Assembly: GCF_947507565.1 (NCBI RefSeq)
Contig: NC_089189.1
Span: 62,001 to 126,000 of the forward strand
Direction of reading: 5' to 3'
Length of the DNA stretch: 64,000 bases
Origin: Oscarella lobularis
Lineage: Eukaryota > Porifera > Homoscleromorpha > Homosclerophorida > Oscarellidae
The position numbers and the translations under genes were made by a program. Shown here one piece after another: positions 36,748 through 50,282 of this stretch. Position 1 is the stretch's first letter; each line of letters starts with the position of its first letter. The notes beneath the pieces were generated by a model. That model was not told where the DNA came from and made no database searches. It worked only from the letters and a program-made list of their open reading frames with translations.

Positions 36748-37917
36748 TCACAAGCAGTTGTCTAGATACTGCACGAACATTGATATTAACGTGTCTGCCT
36801 TGGAAACTGGATGCGTTTTCGTGTACGTTATAAATTGTTTTTTGTGTCGTCGAAGTTCTGCCATGGAAACGAGTCGATCCAGGCGAAGCGTCTCTGAAGA
36901 GCCGGGAATTTTTATAGATCCGGGACCGAGAGATTTTTGCTGTTCTAAAATTGACTGAGAAGTGAGCGAAAGGTCAGTCTGGTTGCTAGGATACGTGTTA
37001 TTTATACTTTTATGACGTCTTGAGTGACTTTGTCGAGATCGTGAAGAAAATTGGGCGCAGAAATGGGTTGCTATGGAAAAGAAATAACCCGTATGTTATC
37101 TTATTAAGAAACGACTGACTGATTGGGTGGATTGATTGGGAGGCGGGGCTTTTCTTTCAAATATGGCTTGACATATGGAGTCACAAGGTAAGGAATCCCC
37201 TACCTATAGAGACATCAGACACACCCACCCCATATGTATATACATTTATATACGTTGATTGTAAATAAGGGGCTGTCCCATCTGTTCATTGAATTAGGTT
37301 CTTCGAATCTTAATATCAATCCTTCAAATCTAAGACTATTTATTAACACTAATTAATTTTAAGAGGTCTCCCTCCCCTACATGTCGTCCCTGTATCTTTG
37401 CTCCTCGCTACACTGTGAATTCCATTGTCTACATATATCAATAGGCGTGGCACAGTGAATCTAATTATAAGAAAATATCATCCTTAATTAATTAATTAAT
37501 GATGACATTTACCACGCAGTGTGGGGTTTTATTGTGCTTCGAAATGCAGTACAATTCGTATCGATATCCCTTTATGTAGTTTAGCGAATCGAGCACTACA
37601 ACTACGTCATCTGATAATTCTCTAAATTTCCAAAATGACCTTCTTTTTTTGTACGGGGATTTCGCTACTACCTTTCTACTGCAGTCTTTAGCGCCGCACG
37701 AACTTCCTTTTCGCTCTTTGAATCTAGTTCGCGCGCGCTAGGAATGTCCAAAACGCAATACGATTTTACCTGCATAGGCTAGATTCTTTCTCGGAGCTAA
37801 ATCGGTGTCGCTGACGACGCGCACGGATTTTCCCAGCGCTGAAAAATGTTCTCGTAGAGCGCTAGACGTTTTGCTCTTTCCAGAACAGGGCAAACCGCAC
37901 AGAATCACAAGAGGCAT
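36748..37917 (-). CDS. KTI12: KTI12 chromatin-associated / Elongator-linked P-loop protein
   Basis: The start at 37915-37917 gives MPLVILCGLPCSGKSKTSSA, a P-loop GLPCSGKS of the KTI12/PSTK group. Exons continue with VVVLDSLNYIKGYRYELYCI, the KTI12 signature, then AIFERKAPPPNQSTQS, PNFLHDLDKVTQDVIK and, in the last exon, MAELRRHKKQFITYTKTHP, ending FVQYLDNCL with TGA at 36748-36750. KTI12 binds tRNA and ATP and supports Elongator in wobble-uridine modification. Exon limits in the middle (37350-37480) are approximate. The neighbouring Rab starts 88 bp away on the other strand. Confidence 0.92.
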
Positions 37918-38005
37918 GAAAACACGTTAGCGCACGTGCATCGAGGAAACGTTTACGTCACAGACCACGTGAACAGACCATTCCTAAGCGTCAGGACGCG
38001 TACGA
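37918..38005. promoter_or_regulatory. Bidirectional promoter KTI12 / RAB1-like
   Basis: An 88-bp spacer between opposed start codons. It contains GTTAGCGCACGTG at about 37926-37938 and CCACGTG near 37966. No TATA box. Confidence 0.6.
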
Positions 38006-38974
38006 ATGGCAAAAGTCGATCCTCCGAGCGACTACGTATTCAAAATCCTAGTCGTGGGAGACTCGGGAGTAGGAAAGACGTGCTTACTGCAGAGATTCGT
38101 CGACGATCTCGCGAAACCGAGCTACATCGCAACAATCGGTTCGTCTCCCAAAGGCAAAACCTATCTAAATAGCCCAATCGATCACGTAGGAATCGATTTC
38201 AAAGTGAAAACGATACGCATCGACGGTGATATAGTGAAACTGGAAATATGGTTAGTACTTTTGTACGTAACGTTTTGTACGTTGACATCCTCGACCACGC
38301 CCCCTTCCTCATAGGGACACAGCAGGTCAAGAACGGTTTCGAACTTTAACCTCCGCCTATTTCCGCGGAGCGATGGTACGTAAGAAATGATTCCATTTCC
38401 GAATATTTTCGGTGACGGTACGTAGGGCATCCTTCTCGTCTATGACGTCACAAACGGATCTTCCTTCGACGGAATCCCACGCTGGATTCGCAGCATTCAA
38501 GAAGAGGCGCCGCATAGAACCAAAGTCCTGTTGCTAGGCAACAAAAAAGACATGTACGAGAACAGATGCGTTGAAAAAGAAAAAGGCGAAAAGGTGAGCG
38601 AGTAATAATAAAAGAGAGAGGTAATGATAATAGTTACGGTACCGTAGCTTGCCTACGAGTTTGAATTACCTTTTCTCGAGACGAGTGCAATAGCTAATAT
38701 GAACGTAGATGACGTAAGTGAAACAGTAGGCCCCTCTCCTAGAGACGTTATTAATAATAGTCCACGTGACGTAAAGGCCTTCATGCAACTGGCGCGATTA
38801 ATTAAAGAAGAATATAAGGTAACTAAAGCCCCTCCTTCCCGTATACATTCCCTTCTCATTTCTTCTATAATAAAGAGTGAGAATTCATATGAGTCGTTTG
38901 AAGGCTATCAACACTCGGTTAGTTTGACGGCCGCTTCCTCCGATGACGTCGACCCTCGTCCATGCAATTGCTAA
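38006..38974 (+). CDS. RAB1/35-type small GTPase
   Basis: The start at 38006 gives MAKVDPPSDYVFKILVVGDS. Motifs are [57 protein letters not shown] and LETSAIANMNVDDAF. The order and length fit a Rab, closest by eye to RAB1/RAB35. It ends DVDPRPCNC, a CxC geranylgeranylation motif. The second exon boundary inside switch I has a short intron (GTTCGTCTC...GTAG). Rabs of this group control ER-Golgi and recycling traffic. Subfamily assignment is tentative; a tree would be needed. Confidence 0.88.
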
Positions 38975-39470
38975 ATTTTTATATTAGAAGAAAAATTTTC
39001 TTTATAGTTTCCTTTTCGTAATGTTTGAACTTAGCTTGTACTTGTACTTGCATGTGCGCGCGCGCGCGTGCGCATATGACCTATGTACCGGATAACAGTA
39101 AGGAGACCTGGAACAACGTATTAGGTACGCCCCAGGGTCAATGACATATCGTCTCAGTAGTGGTTTCCTCTTTCACACATAATAAATAATAATCTCTTAT
39201 GGGTTTGAGTTTAAATGAAGTCTTTTCTTCGCATTTCTACCACGTTGACGTTCTCCATAACCTCTACTTTCTCAATGTTTGCTTGCAAACAATTTCTAGA
39301 AGGGTGCATAGGCTATCAAAGTCATGCATAGTTAATGCAATTAAGATGGCCATGGGAAAAAAAGCCGATTAGGTAGAAGAAGTGGGCAGTGTCAGTTCTA
39401 TACTGTAGGCTAGTAGGTCGATAGGGTCACTTAGGATGAGGTCACTGACACCTCTCAGCCGGCCGGCTCT
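38975..39470. other. Intergenic region with alternating GC tract
   Basis: A TGCGCGCGCGCGCGTGCGCAT tract lies at about 39054-39073. The rest has no open frame of note and no RNA gene that I recognise. It probably contains the terminator of the RAB1-like gene and upstream control sequence for the secreted protein at 39537. Confidence 0.5.
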
Positions 39471-39506
39471 TATAAATATGAAGGCACGACACTCGTACTT
39501 ATCAGT
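39471..39506 (+). promoter_or_regulatory. Core promoter: TATA box and initiator
   Basis: TATAAATA is at 39471-39478 and a TCAGTTG initiator-like word is at 39502-39508. The 33-bp spacing to the A of TCAGT is that of a classical TATA/Inr promoter. The start codon of the secreted gene follows at 39537. Confidence 0.7.
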
Positions 39507-39536
39507 TGCACGGACAGTTTTTTTGAAAAACAAATC

Positions 39537-40425
39537 ATGGCAGCGTCATTGTCCCTCACTAGACTTGTCATAGTCTTGTTGCCTGTACTGATCACATTCA
39601 CGACACCAGCGTCCGCCAATTGGGAATCTACCGCGATCCCTTCCACTTCTCCTCCAGGAGAATTGCACTTGAATCATAGCACAAAGCAGTCGGTAAGTCT
39701 GCCCGGCCTGCAACCGCCGCCGCCGCCGCATTCATGCAGTTTTCTCACTAAAATTTAACATATAGATTTGTAACATACCGAGCGTCGACTTGAATCGTAT
39801 CCGGGACGACTGGAAGATCCCTTACATTATTCTGAAGCAGAACCTGAGTCTTGTTTCGTCCCCGATCGACCCTCGAGTAAAGACCTTTATGAAAATACCG
39901 CGGAGGAAAAACGGCGAAAATCCTAACGAGGTCTATTTGTACACGTATCCTAACAAAGAGCCCCTGGGAGTCGATTCCAAGGGTCGACTTACATTAGAGG
40001 TATGTACATGCATGTTAGAGATCGAGAGATGGTTTGTTTGCCGCTATATATTTGCTTATGTTTTCTTTTAGAAAACTAATGGCAGTCATCCGCTCACTTT
40101 TTTTACTATTCTCCCTTTTTCACTTCTTTCAAGATGTCGCATCTCTTCCATTCGTCTTCTCTTCGAAGAGGTCTATTGTGCTACTCGTACTACCACGAAT
40201 ACTAGAGGAAAGCGATTGGTGCGACGACACTTTATTACGTCTTTGAGCAAGGACGAAAAAGGACTCAAGTTATCGTTCAACTGCACGACCTTGCAAGTTA
40301 AGCCGGAGGAGAAACTGAGCAAGGTTCAACTGAAGAAGATTTCAAAGTCCTATCGTATGTATACCGCGCAATCGTATGCTCATCCCTTCATGCTCGATGT
40401 CTGCAGAAATCACTGCTCTTTGTAG
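39537..40425 (+). CDS. Unknown secreted protein with six cysteines
   Basis: Three exons. The first encodes a clear signal peptide (MAASLSLTRLVIVLLPVLIT...PASA). Then comes ICNIPSVDLNRIRDDWKIPY with a glycosylation site (NLS) and a basic PRRKNGENPNE segment. The last exon stays in frame from KTNGSHPLTFFTILPF into SRCRISSIRLLFEEVYC, contains the dibasic RGKRLVRR, and ends LDVCRNHCSL with TAG at 40423. Spacing of the mature cysteines (one early, two mid, one FNC, then C-x3-C at the end) recalls small disulfide-rich ligands, but I do not recognise a family. The strong TATA/Inr promoter fits a regulated secreted product. It may be a growth-factor-like or matrix protein. Confidence 0.7.
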
Positions 40426-40542
40426 TTTAGAAGAATCGATGTATGCCTTTAGTTGATTAGCTCAATTTATTATGTACTCTGCTGACCCCGCGTGCGCGCG
40501 CTAACGTTGACGCTTCGAATATTCGTCGCTCTTTTTCTCGCA

Positions 40543-43094
<2,552 letters not shown>

Positions 43095-43522
43095 GAGCGC
43101 ATGTACTGAGTCGGTTTATGCATATATACATACGGGGTGCGAAAGACCCGGACGTGCGATACGTGTGACGTGAAAACTTTCGAAAAATGTGAAGGAAAAT
43201 GACGTCGCCCGGACTTCGAAGTGACCGAAAAGAAGACTGGGAGCACTAAAGAGTCGATTCTCGAGGTAACCACGCGCGAAAGCGCTCTCTTTTCCATAAA
43301 ACGAGCTCAGTTTTCGCTCAGAACGACATCGCGGAAGGCGAACGCACTAAAGTAAGCGAATAGATAGTCGATTGCGATTATTCCGAGTCCTATCTACCGC
43401 ATTTCGAGGCATTTCCGCGGTAGGAAGCTTAGGATCCCCCTTTCAGTTCCGCCGCCATATTTGTCATTTTGTAGCTAATTTTAGATACAGATGCATTGCA
43501 TTTGCACGTACAAACAATCCAT
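43095..43522. other. Spacer between COPS2 and the receptor kinase
   Basis: About 430 bp between convergent stops. Short frames here show no family resemblance and I see no RNA gene. It should hold both 3' UTRs. Confidence 0.4.
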
Positions 43523-45797
43523 TTACATTCCAACCACGTTCGGTCGTTTCTTGTACGCCAATCCCTTCGAATCGGTCGAATTCAAAATATTCGTAAGATT
43601 CAAAAACGTGGGTCTTTGATCCGGGATCGAATTCCAACAGTACGTCATAATTTCATAACTGAGCCCCCCAAAGAGGAAACAACGCGTCACTTTCAAGTTG
43701 TGTTTGTATCGATTAGTTGAGGCCTTACATTTTATCTGAACACAGTCTCGGTTTACTCATACGATATTTCAAAGCCCCGGTTAATAATTCAAATAATTTT
43801 TCGATTGGGACTCCCGGATAGGGAGTTCCACCGTACGTTACAATTTCCCAAAGAACAATACCATAAGACCAACTAAAAAAGAGAAAGATTTCAATTAAAA
43901 TCAATAAATTTTAACTAATAAAAATTTTACACGTCACTGTATTCGCTGTAAGTTTTATAGAGTAGAACTTCGGGTGCACACCATTTGAATGGAATTACTC
44001 CACCCTGATAGAATGTCTTATATAACAACTATTCATAGAGATGATGAGATACCGCACCTTTGTCCTCTTTCTATAGTAGGCAGCTGACTCGAGATCTTTA
44101 GCCAGTCCAAAATCGCATATCTTTAATCGTTCTCCCGCGAAAACGAGAACATTTCTCGCCGCCAAATCGCGATGCACACACTAAAGTATCCCCATTATAT
44201 AACATTTAGTCATATGCGTATTTTACCCGTACCCCTTTGGAAGCGACAAATTGCATTCCTTCGGCAATTTGTTTTCCGTGGTCAATCATTTTTCCTTCGT
44301 CGAGTGTCGACGCATTTTGCGTCGTTCTCATTCGACGAAGATAGCGATGGAGATCGCCCATTTCGGCGTATTCCATCGCAATTTTACTAACATCTAAAAA
44401 AGAATAAGAACTTTCATTAATTAAATAAATATACATACGTCCGTTTTCGACGCAGTGTCCGTAAATTCGCGTGAGATTCTTATGATAGCCTAGACTCGCT
44501 AAAAGCTTCGCTTCCTTTTGAAAATCATCAGCCTGACGTTCATCTAGATGCACATAGAGTGTCTCTAGGAGTGACTGCACATATTATATGTATATATACC
44601 TCGAAACATTTTCACTGCAATTTTTATTGTATACTCTTCTCCCGTATTTGTTTGCGTTGTGAGGATTCCTTCGGTTACCGTGCCGAATTGGCCTTCTCCT
44701 ACGCGTACAATCCCTTCAATTTAGGATTTTTAATTAGCGGAATTTTTGTATGTGTACCTAGTAGTTTTCCCATTGTGATGCTGCTGATTGGAATTGTAGT
44801 TTTTCCGTTCAAAGAACTGTGTTCGTCTTCCCAAATCGCGCTCGCACTATCCCAATTTTCTTCGTCGCGTTGACAAGGTTTTTTCTTTTTGAGAAAAATG
44901 ACCAGTCCCAATCCAATGCACAGTCCAGTTAGTAGGACAATCGCACACACTATAGCCACCGTAACCGTAGTTCTTCTAAAAACAACAAAAAATCAAATAA
45001 TGGGTGGGAAGATATAGCTGACTCACTTCTCCAATAAACGAGTAGAATTACTAGGACTTATACTCACAAAGAAGAGCATTTCATTTCCCCAAAACTCCGT
45101 AGCATTGACCCATTGGGAAGTTGCATTCAAAACAGCAGTAAGAGCAGCACTAGAAGTGTTATAGGAAGTCGTAGGAACAGTCCGTCTACGAGTTTTCGAA
45201 GTAGCAGTGACATAGGACGTTGTACTAGTAGTTGGCGCAGTCTCAGTCGTCCTAGCGGAGATAGGAGGTGTCAGTTCGGGTTTATTTATGACTAATTTGA
45301 CTGTGCATTGTCTCTCAAAACCCCGTCTGCCGCCGTGCACAGCGCAATCATAACTGGCCGATTTTAGACTAGAATGTCTCGAGTGAACTTTAAGTGTTTC
45401 CAATAGTTTCGATCGAGTTTCCGTGCAGACGTCGTAGTTGTTTATTTGGTTGCACTTGGCGATTTTCTCGCTAGAGTTCGTCGTCCACTGTAAGCTTTCA
45501 AACGTCCCCAGTGTGAAATCGAAGCAGGAAATCTCCTCCTTGCCGTTCATAGTTTCGTCCGTTAGGATAATTTCGTCGTGGACCACACTGTTGGAGTCCT
45601 TATTATTCCAAGTGCAACCACCTATAGAAGATATTGACGCGATAGAACACGATTCCTGGGCGCCTATACGTACCCTTTGAGTCGATTAGAAGAGGAAAGA
45701 CTAGGCCTAGAGTGCGAACAACGACTCCTTATACACACTAATCGCGCGCTCACTCGCACTACTCACAAAAAACGAGGGCGATGACGAGCGACGGCAT
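43523..45797 (-). CDS. Receptor tyrosine kinase with a single Ig-like ectodomain (A)
   Basis: The start at 45795-45797 gives [10 protein letters not shown], a signal peptide. The ectodomain has Ig-like spacing (EISCFDF, LQWTTN, SASYDC). A Ser/Thr-rich stalk ([20 protein letters not shown]) leads to a transmembrane helix ([20 protein letters not shown]) and a KKKK stop-transfer. The kinase is complete: GEGQFGTV loop, IAVKMF, the alpha-C glutamate in [54 protein letters not shown], then [17 protein letters not shown] provides activation-loop tyrosines and HRDLAARN is diagnostic of tyrosine kinases. The last exon is found by splicing AAAAT|GTAAGG (43724) to TTATGAAATTATG, ending at TAA 43523. 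The short C-tail has few tyrosines. It is homologous to the gene at 52999 and not a vertebrate RTK subfamily I recognise. Confidence 0.88.
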
Positions 45798-47521
45798 AGC
45801 GCGCAGTGCGACGGGAATCCGACTGATGCTTTCGCGTTTGTAACACCGCCTTTTCACTACGCTAACAATGTTATCATTCCAGCGCGATGACTCACAGGGA
45901 AGAAAGGGGAAGAGGTTATCTTCCTAATAAATTAGCGCACTTAGACTTGCCGTCTAATATGCGGACGTTCACTGTCTAACAAAGTCAAGCGCGAGTTCTA
46001 CTTCCAATAGAAGAATCCCCTATAGTCGCTCTATTGCGTTCCCTCTCCGAGATTCAGTAGGAAGTGGTGTTTCATTCCCAGCGGGATTTCCTCTCCTGGA
46101 CACTAAAATGTTTGTCTAGATAGGTCTGTTTGCTTTCCCCAGATCCTTAGGCTTGGCCTCTGGTTTAGCTCTAGTCACGGAGCCGCATCTTTCAAAACTT
46201 TCTCAAATATGTGCTTGGTTCTTGTTCTAGGTCAATTCTCTTGACCCCTTCCTCTCACTTAGGAGTTGAGAAGAGTCTCTTCTTATAAAAGGTATTATTA
46301 ATTATCAGTGTTTTTTTTTCTGGGGAGGCTGTCGGTTTTTTTTAGATGGGAACGAATCTTTCGTCACATCCGGGCACCGTGAAGACGACTACGTCACAAC
46401 GACGCAGAGATAAACGCCCTAAAACGGGCCAAGAAAAGGAATTGCGACCCCCGTGCGGCCTCCGCGCGGCCTTCTCGTCGTTGGGGGGATGACGTAGACC
46501 GATCGCAGAGCTTGTAACAGCTGCGAAAAGGCGCTCAACTCCGCAGTTTCGCCGCGAACGCGATTTTAGCACGGCGACTGAGTCGATCGGTAAGCATCGA
46601 AGCATTTTTAGACTTTCCCTATTCGAAATCTCGCGTTTTCAGTGCCTAAACCCTCGAAATGGAGAAGAAGCGTTGCGCAACGACCACGCCCCCTTGTCCA
46701 ACGCTCTTCCGCGCAATCTGCATCCCCTCGTAGGTAAGCAATCTCGCATTACACACATTAGCAATATAAGGGGGAGGGAATGTTTGCCCATTTACATAAG
46801 GAAGTGGAGAACCACATTCCTAAGTAAACGTTATGTAAAGTCTCCGTGCTATTATGGGCGCTGGGCTACCCAAAGTGGCACAGGTCATTGCGTTTCGCTC
46901 TTCTCTACGTTCTTAGTGTTTGCTTAGAAACGACGTCACTTTTCGTTGCAGCTTTGGTGAAGGGAAGAAGCAAAGGTGCGACTAATATTGCGCCCCCTTG
47001 TCCCTTATTCTACGTAGTCTACGAAGCGTTTATATTTACGCGTTCAAAAATTAACGTGCTGTGACGTTGAGCACGTCTTTTTGTTTTGTAGGTGGTGAGT
47101 GGATAATATGAGAAGATGAAGAAGAAGTAGACGAGTTTTTTTAAAGACGCTTTTGCATGAGAGTAGAGTAGATTGCATGCGTTTGCTCTTGATCTCCAGG
47201 GTATGGAGACAAGAGCACTTCACTTAGCCTAGGGGACCATGCGTGCTTTTATAGCGCGCTACTTGCGCACGCGACGTGAAATAGACCGACGTTTTGCTCG
47301 TCATTTCACGTCGCGTGCGCTTCCGGTCGAAAAAGTAGGCAAAACTACGGTCAAATTTTTTATTAAAATATCCCGGATGTATACAAATAAAAAAATTAAA
47401 AGTCCTCTCTTCCCCTTCCTCCTTCCTCCTTGGTCGTCCTTGATTGGTTGATCCTGCGCTGCCGCTTGACCTCCTGGCCAAGCGGTGAGACTGAGACTGC
47501 AGTCCCCACAGTGAACTTTAA

Positions 47522-47660
47522 CCCAAGTCCACAGGGGGTAGGCACATTATCCTCCAGCCTCCAAGGAGCGAGACTTTCACCCAAGTCCCCAGGGGAGAGC
47601 ACATTAGCCTCCAGCCCACAAGGAGGGAGACTTTGACCCAAGTCCCCAGGGTGATGGCTT
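47522..47660. repeat. 57-58 bp tandem repeat, about 2.4 copies
   Basis: CCCAAGTCC recurs at 47522, 47580 and 47637. Each unit continues with CCAGGGG, CACATTA, CCTCCAGCC and AAGGAG words. It is G/C-rich relative to its surroundings and gives an incidental open frame on the minus strand. Confidence 0.85.
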
Positions 47661-47971
47661 CGTCTACTTCCTCTTCTTTCTTCATCCAAACATCGTCGGA
47701 TTGATCCGTTGGGGAGAGGAGAGAGAACTAAAATAAAATTAGAAACCAGTCCACTCAAATCTATTGTCCTATTTACCTTGATTTAGCTGATAAAACGCCG
47801 TGGAGGAGGAGGGAATTGATCCATGTGCTCATATAGGCATCTACAAAAAATTCCAATTTTAGCCAAAATTTGAGGTGTGAGGTCCTATTGGTATCGCGAG
47901 ATCAAACAGGCAACCCATCCCCATTGTTTGATAAAGAAATGTTAGGAATCGGAGAGGTCACCAAAATGAGC

Positions 47972-48780
47972 AAAAACCATGGACTATAGCTCACGGTTCC
48001 ATAAAAATCTCAACTCACAGATTTCCAACTAAACGCGCTAGATCTACTCTACTTTATGAGTAGAACAACCCTACAAGGTCAAACAGTTCGTACGGGTCAA
48101 ATTTCACACGCAAAAAAGACCACTTCCGGTACGCATTAATATTAGCCACACCCTTCGAAAATAGCAAAAAAATTGGCGCTTGACAATTTTGAGACTGTGG
48201 AGTTAAGTAAGTACTAAAGCTCTATCGTTTTACGTAGAAATCGTGGCGTTCTGGGAGACGCGGTTTTTGACCAAAAACCATGGACTATAGCTCACGGTTC
48301 CCTAAAAATCTCAACTCACGGTTTTCCACATAAACTCGCTAGATCTAGTCTACTTTACTAGTAGAACAACCCTACGAGGTCAGACTGTTTTTACGAATCG
48401 AATTTCACACGAAAACGACGCACTTCCGGTACATTAGTCACGCCCTTCAAAAGTGAATAAAATTCGGCGCGTTTGACAATTTTGAGACTCTGATGTTAAC
48501 TTGTTACTAAAGCCCTATAGTTTGACGTAGAAAATTCGAGATTTTGGAAGATGCGGTTTTTGACTAAAAAGCGTGTGCTATAGTTCAGGGATGCTGAAAA
48601 ATCTCAACTCGCCGATTTCCAAATAAACGCACTAGATCTTCTCTACTTTATTAGTGTAACAACTCCACAAGGTCAAACAAATCGTGCGAATGAAATTTCG
48701 ACCTCAATTTGACCTACTTCCGGTGCGTGTGACAATCTCGTCCATTTTCAAATAAACGCTCTAGATCTAGCTTATCTAAC
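47972..48780. repeat. About 300-bp tandem repeat, three diverged units
   Basis: Units start at about 47972, 48272 and 48565 with the words CCATGGACTATAGCTCACGG, ATCTCAACTC, CGCTAGATCTA-like, CTACTTTA, GAACAACCCTAC, GGTCA and CACTTCCGGTAC. Periods are about 301 and 293 bp. The third unit is shorter and most diverged. No coding potential is seen. It could be a local satellite or a tandem of a non-autonomous element. Confidence 0.88.
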
Positions 48781-49167
48781 GGTTTCTGACGCACACGTTT
48801 ATCAACCGATTGCTACTAAGTAACGAGTCTGCGCGAAAAACGGATTCGTGATTTGAGGATCGGCGCTACGAGCTGTTTCGACTGTTTTGCGACCGAAAAA
48901 CGCCCTTTTACGGTAATAAATATTAGTATAGGGTTGGAAAACGCTCTCTAAGCGCAGTTTCGAGCCTCTATCGTCGATCGTTCGAAGGCTATCGCTTTGG
49001 ACGCCGTCGCATCAGCAAAACGATAGGGACAACTACTTCGGAACATTCTGCGAAGGAAATTACATCGTACCTAGGCTGATTCGTCCACTTTTGCTGCCGT
49101 TTTGCCACTGCCAACGCCATTGCGTCATCGACGTGAAGTTACAGCGCGCTAACTTGCGTCATCAAGC

Positions 49168-49206
49168 TAGGGTAAATGGCTTTTCAAGAAAAAACCATTT
49201 ACCCTA
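49168..49206. repeat. 12-bp perfect inverted repeat (hairpin)
   Basis: TAGGGTAAATGG (49168-49179) and CCATTTACCCTA (49195-49206) are exact complements around a 15-nt loop that itself has partly paired T and A runs. It lies about 120 bp beyond the stop of the secreted Ig gene. A GCGCGCTAA word is just upstream at 49144. Confidence 0.88.
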
Positions 49207-49327
49207 CACGGATATAAGAGACAATATTACGTAGCGGTGACTCAATTAAGCATCCCACAACTTCCGTTTATTTTTGTGTTATCTATAGTACTAAGAACAT
49301 CGAAATGGCACGGCGACAATCAAGTTG

Positions 49328-50213
49328 CTAGTTCCACGAGACTTTGACAAAGCAAACTTTAACTTTCGAATTCTTGATTTTTTTCGAATGAGCGGAATCG
49401 TTTTTCACGCGTCGACGGCGAATACATTTAAATTTCGTTTCCCCTTTTTTCTCGTGGGAAAAGACTCTCAGTTTGACTCGACCGTCGTCCAACTCTTCAT
49501 AGCAGGCAGCCAACACTCCAGAAACGCCCTTCCCCCCACACTTACGAACGCGCCCATTCTCGCTGGCCCAAAAGTGACGACCAGAATCAGAAAAGCACGT
49601 AACGTATTCCCTGGTTGCATTGCAATCTGAGATATCTAAATAAACCTTAGGACGCTCGCTCTAATCTAATAGCCTATATCCTATACCTTGGGGTGACCTA
49701 ACGGGGGAAATCGCTGGGCTAAACATAGGCGGAGGCACTTCCAAACGAATACGCGTCGTAACGAAGAAATCATCATTCCACAACGGTTCCTTTCCGCACA
49801 AAAACGTCGCTTCTCGACTCAACCTCGTCGCATTGACGAGAAGACGAACGAGAAGACGCGACTGATACTTCCAGCAGGCGTCCGCGTCTCCAAGTCCGCC
49901 GTCGTCGTCGCCGTCGCCGCCGCGACAAAGAGGAAGTCGGACTTGTTTTCCGTTCTCCAGTTTCCTCCAACGCGAAACGTAGACGGCGTCCATCTGGCAA
50001 CAATTCACTGTGACCAGTTCTTGCTTTCGACTAACGGAGACGTCGTAGGAAGAGTCGGTATAGGCGCCAAAGCCGTAACAGATCTGGGAGTCGCGTTTGG
50101 CTATATATACATCCAAAGTATACACACACCACTCCTATTTTTCTACTAAAAGCTTTCTCACTTGGACGTGCAGAAGTTAGAACGATGAAGAGGAAGATAG
50201 GTACGATAGACAT
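49328..50213 (-). CDS. Secreted protein with two Ig-like domains (B)
   Basis: The start at 50211-50213 gives a signal peptide (MSIVPIFLFIVLTSA). The first domain begins CYGFGAYTDSSYDVSV and has paired cysteines (VTVNCC), VYVSRWRKL, LLVRLLVNATRLS and EATFLCGKEPLWNDDF. After a proline linker (EVPPPMFSPAISPVRSPQ) an exon encodes a second Ig-like domain (YVTCFSDSGRHFWASENG, RVKLRVFS, TKFKCIRRRR) ending VCFVKVSWN with a stop at 49328. Cys, Trp and Cys spacing fits Ig folds. There is no transmembrane helix. It shares the CYG...YDV and LCG-x-EP motifs with genes F and G. A likely role is a soluble ligand or decoy; this is inference. Confidence 0.78.
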
Positions 50214-50272
50214 GATGAGAAGAGGGCTCTTGTGCTCTATGTGCTCTAAACTACTGTAGTCTTTTCCCGCTC

Positions 50273-50282
50273 TTTATATACG
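50273..50282 (-). promoter_or_regulatory. TATA box of secreted Ig gene B
   Basis: GTATATAAAG on the minus strand lies 60-70 bp upstream of the start codon at 50213. Confidence 0.6.

Larger units (their letters stand above)
45798..49327. other. Gene-poor region with tandem repeats
   Basis: No gene can be supported over 3.5 kb. The frame 46346-46492 (MGTNLSSHPGTVKTTTSQRR..., possible N-myristoylation) and a downstream exon-like piece at about 46643-46732 (PKPSKWRRSVAQRP) could belong to a small unknown gene, but I could not join them. The region 47520-48780 is tandem repeats, listed separately. A hairpin lies at 49168-49206. The stretch separates receptor A from the secreted Ig gene. Confidence 0.5.

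Noticed and set aside
43523-45797. Assignment of the receptor kinases to a vertebrate family such as FGFR or Eph
   Set aside because: The kinase motifs are generic RTK and the ectodomain is a single Ig-like domain with an S/T-rich stalk. No subfamily-specific feature is visible.
46346-46492. Small frame with possible N-myristoylation start (MGTNLSS)
   Set aside because: No homology, and no convincing splice partners could be found, so it is not called a gene.
47396-47758. Minus-strand open frame rich in PGDLG and LE repeats
   Set aside because: It is produced by the 57-58 bp tandem repeat, has no start context or family match, and lies in a gene-poor spacer.
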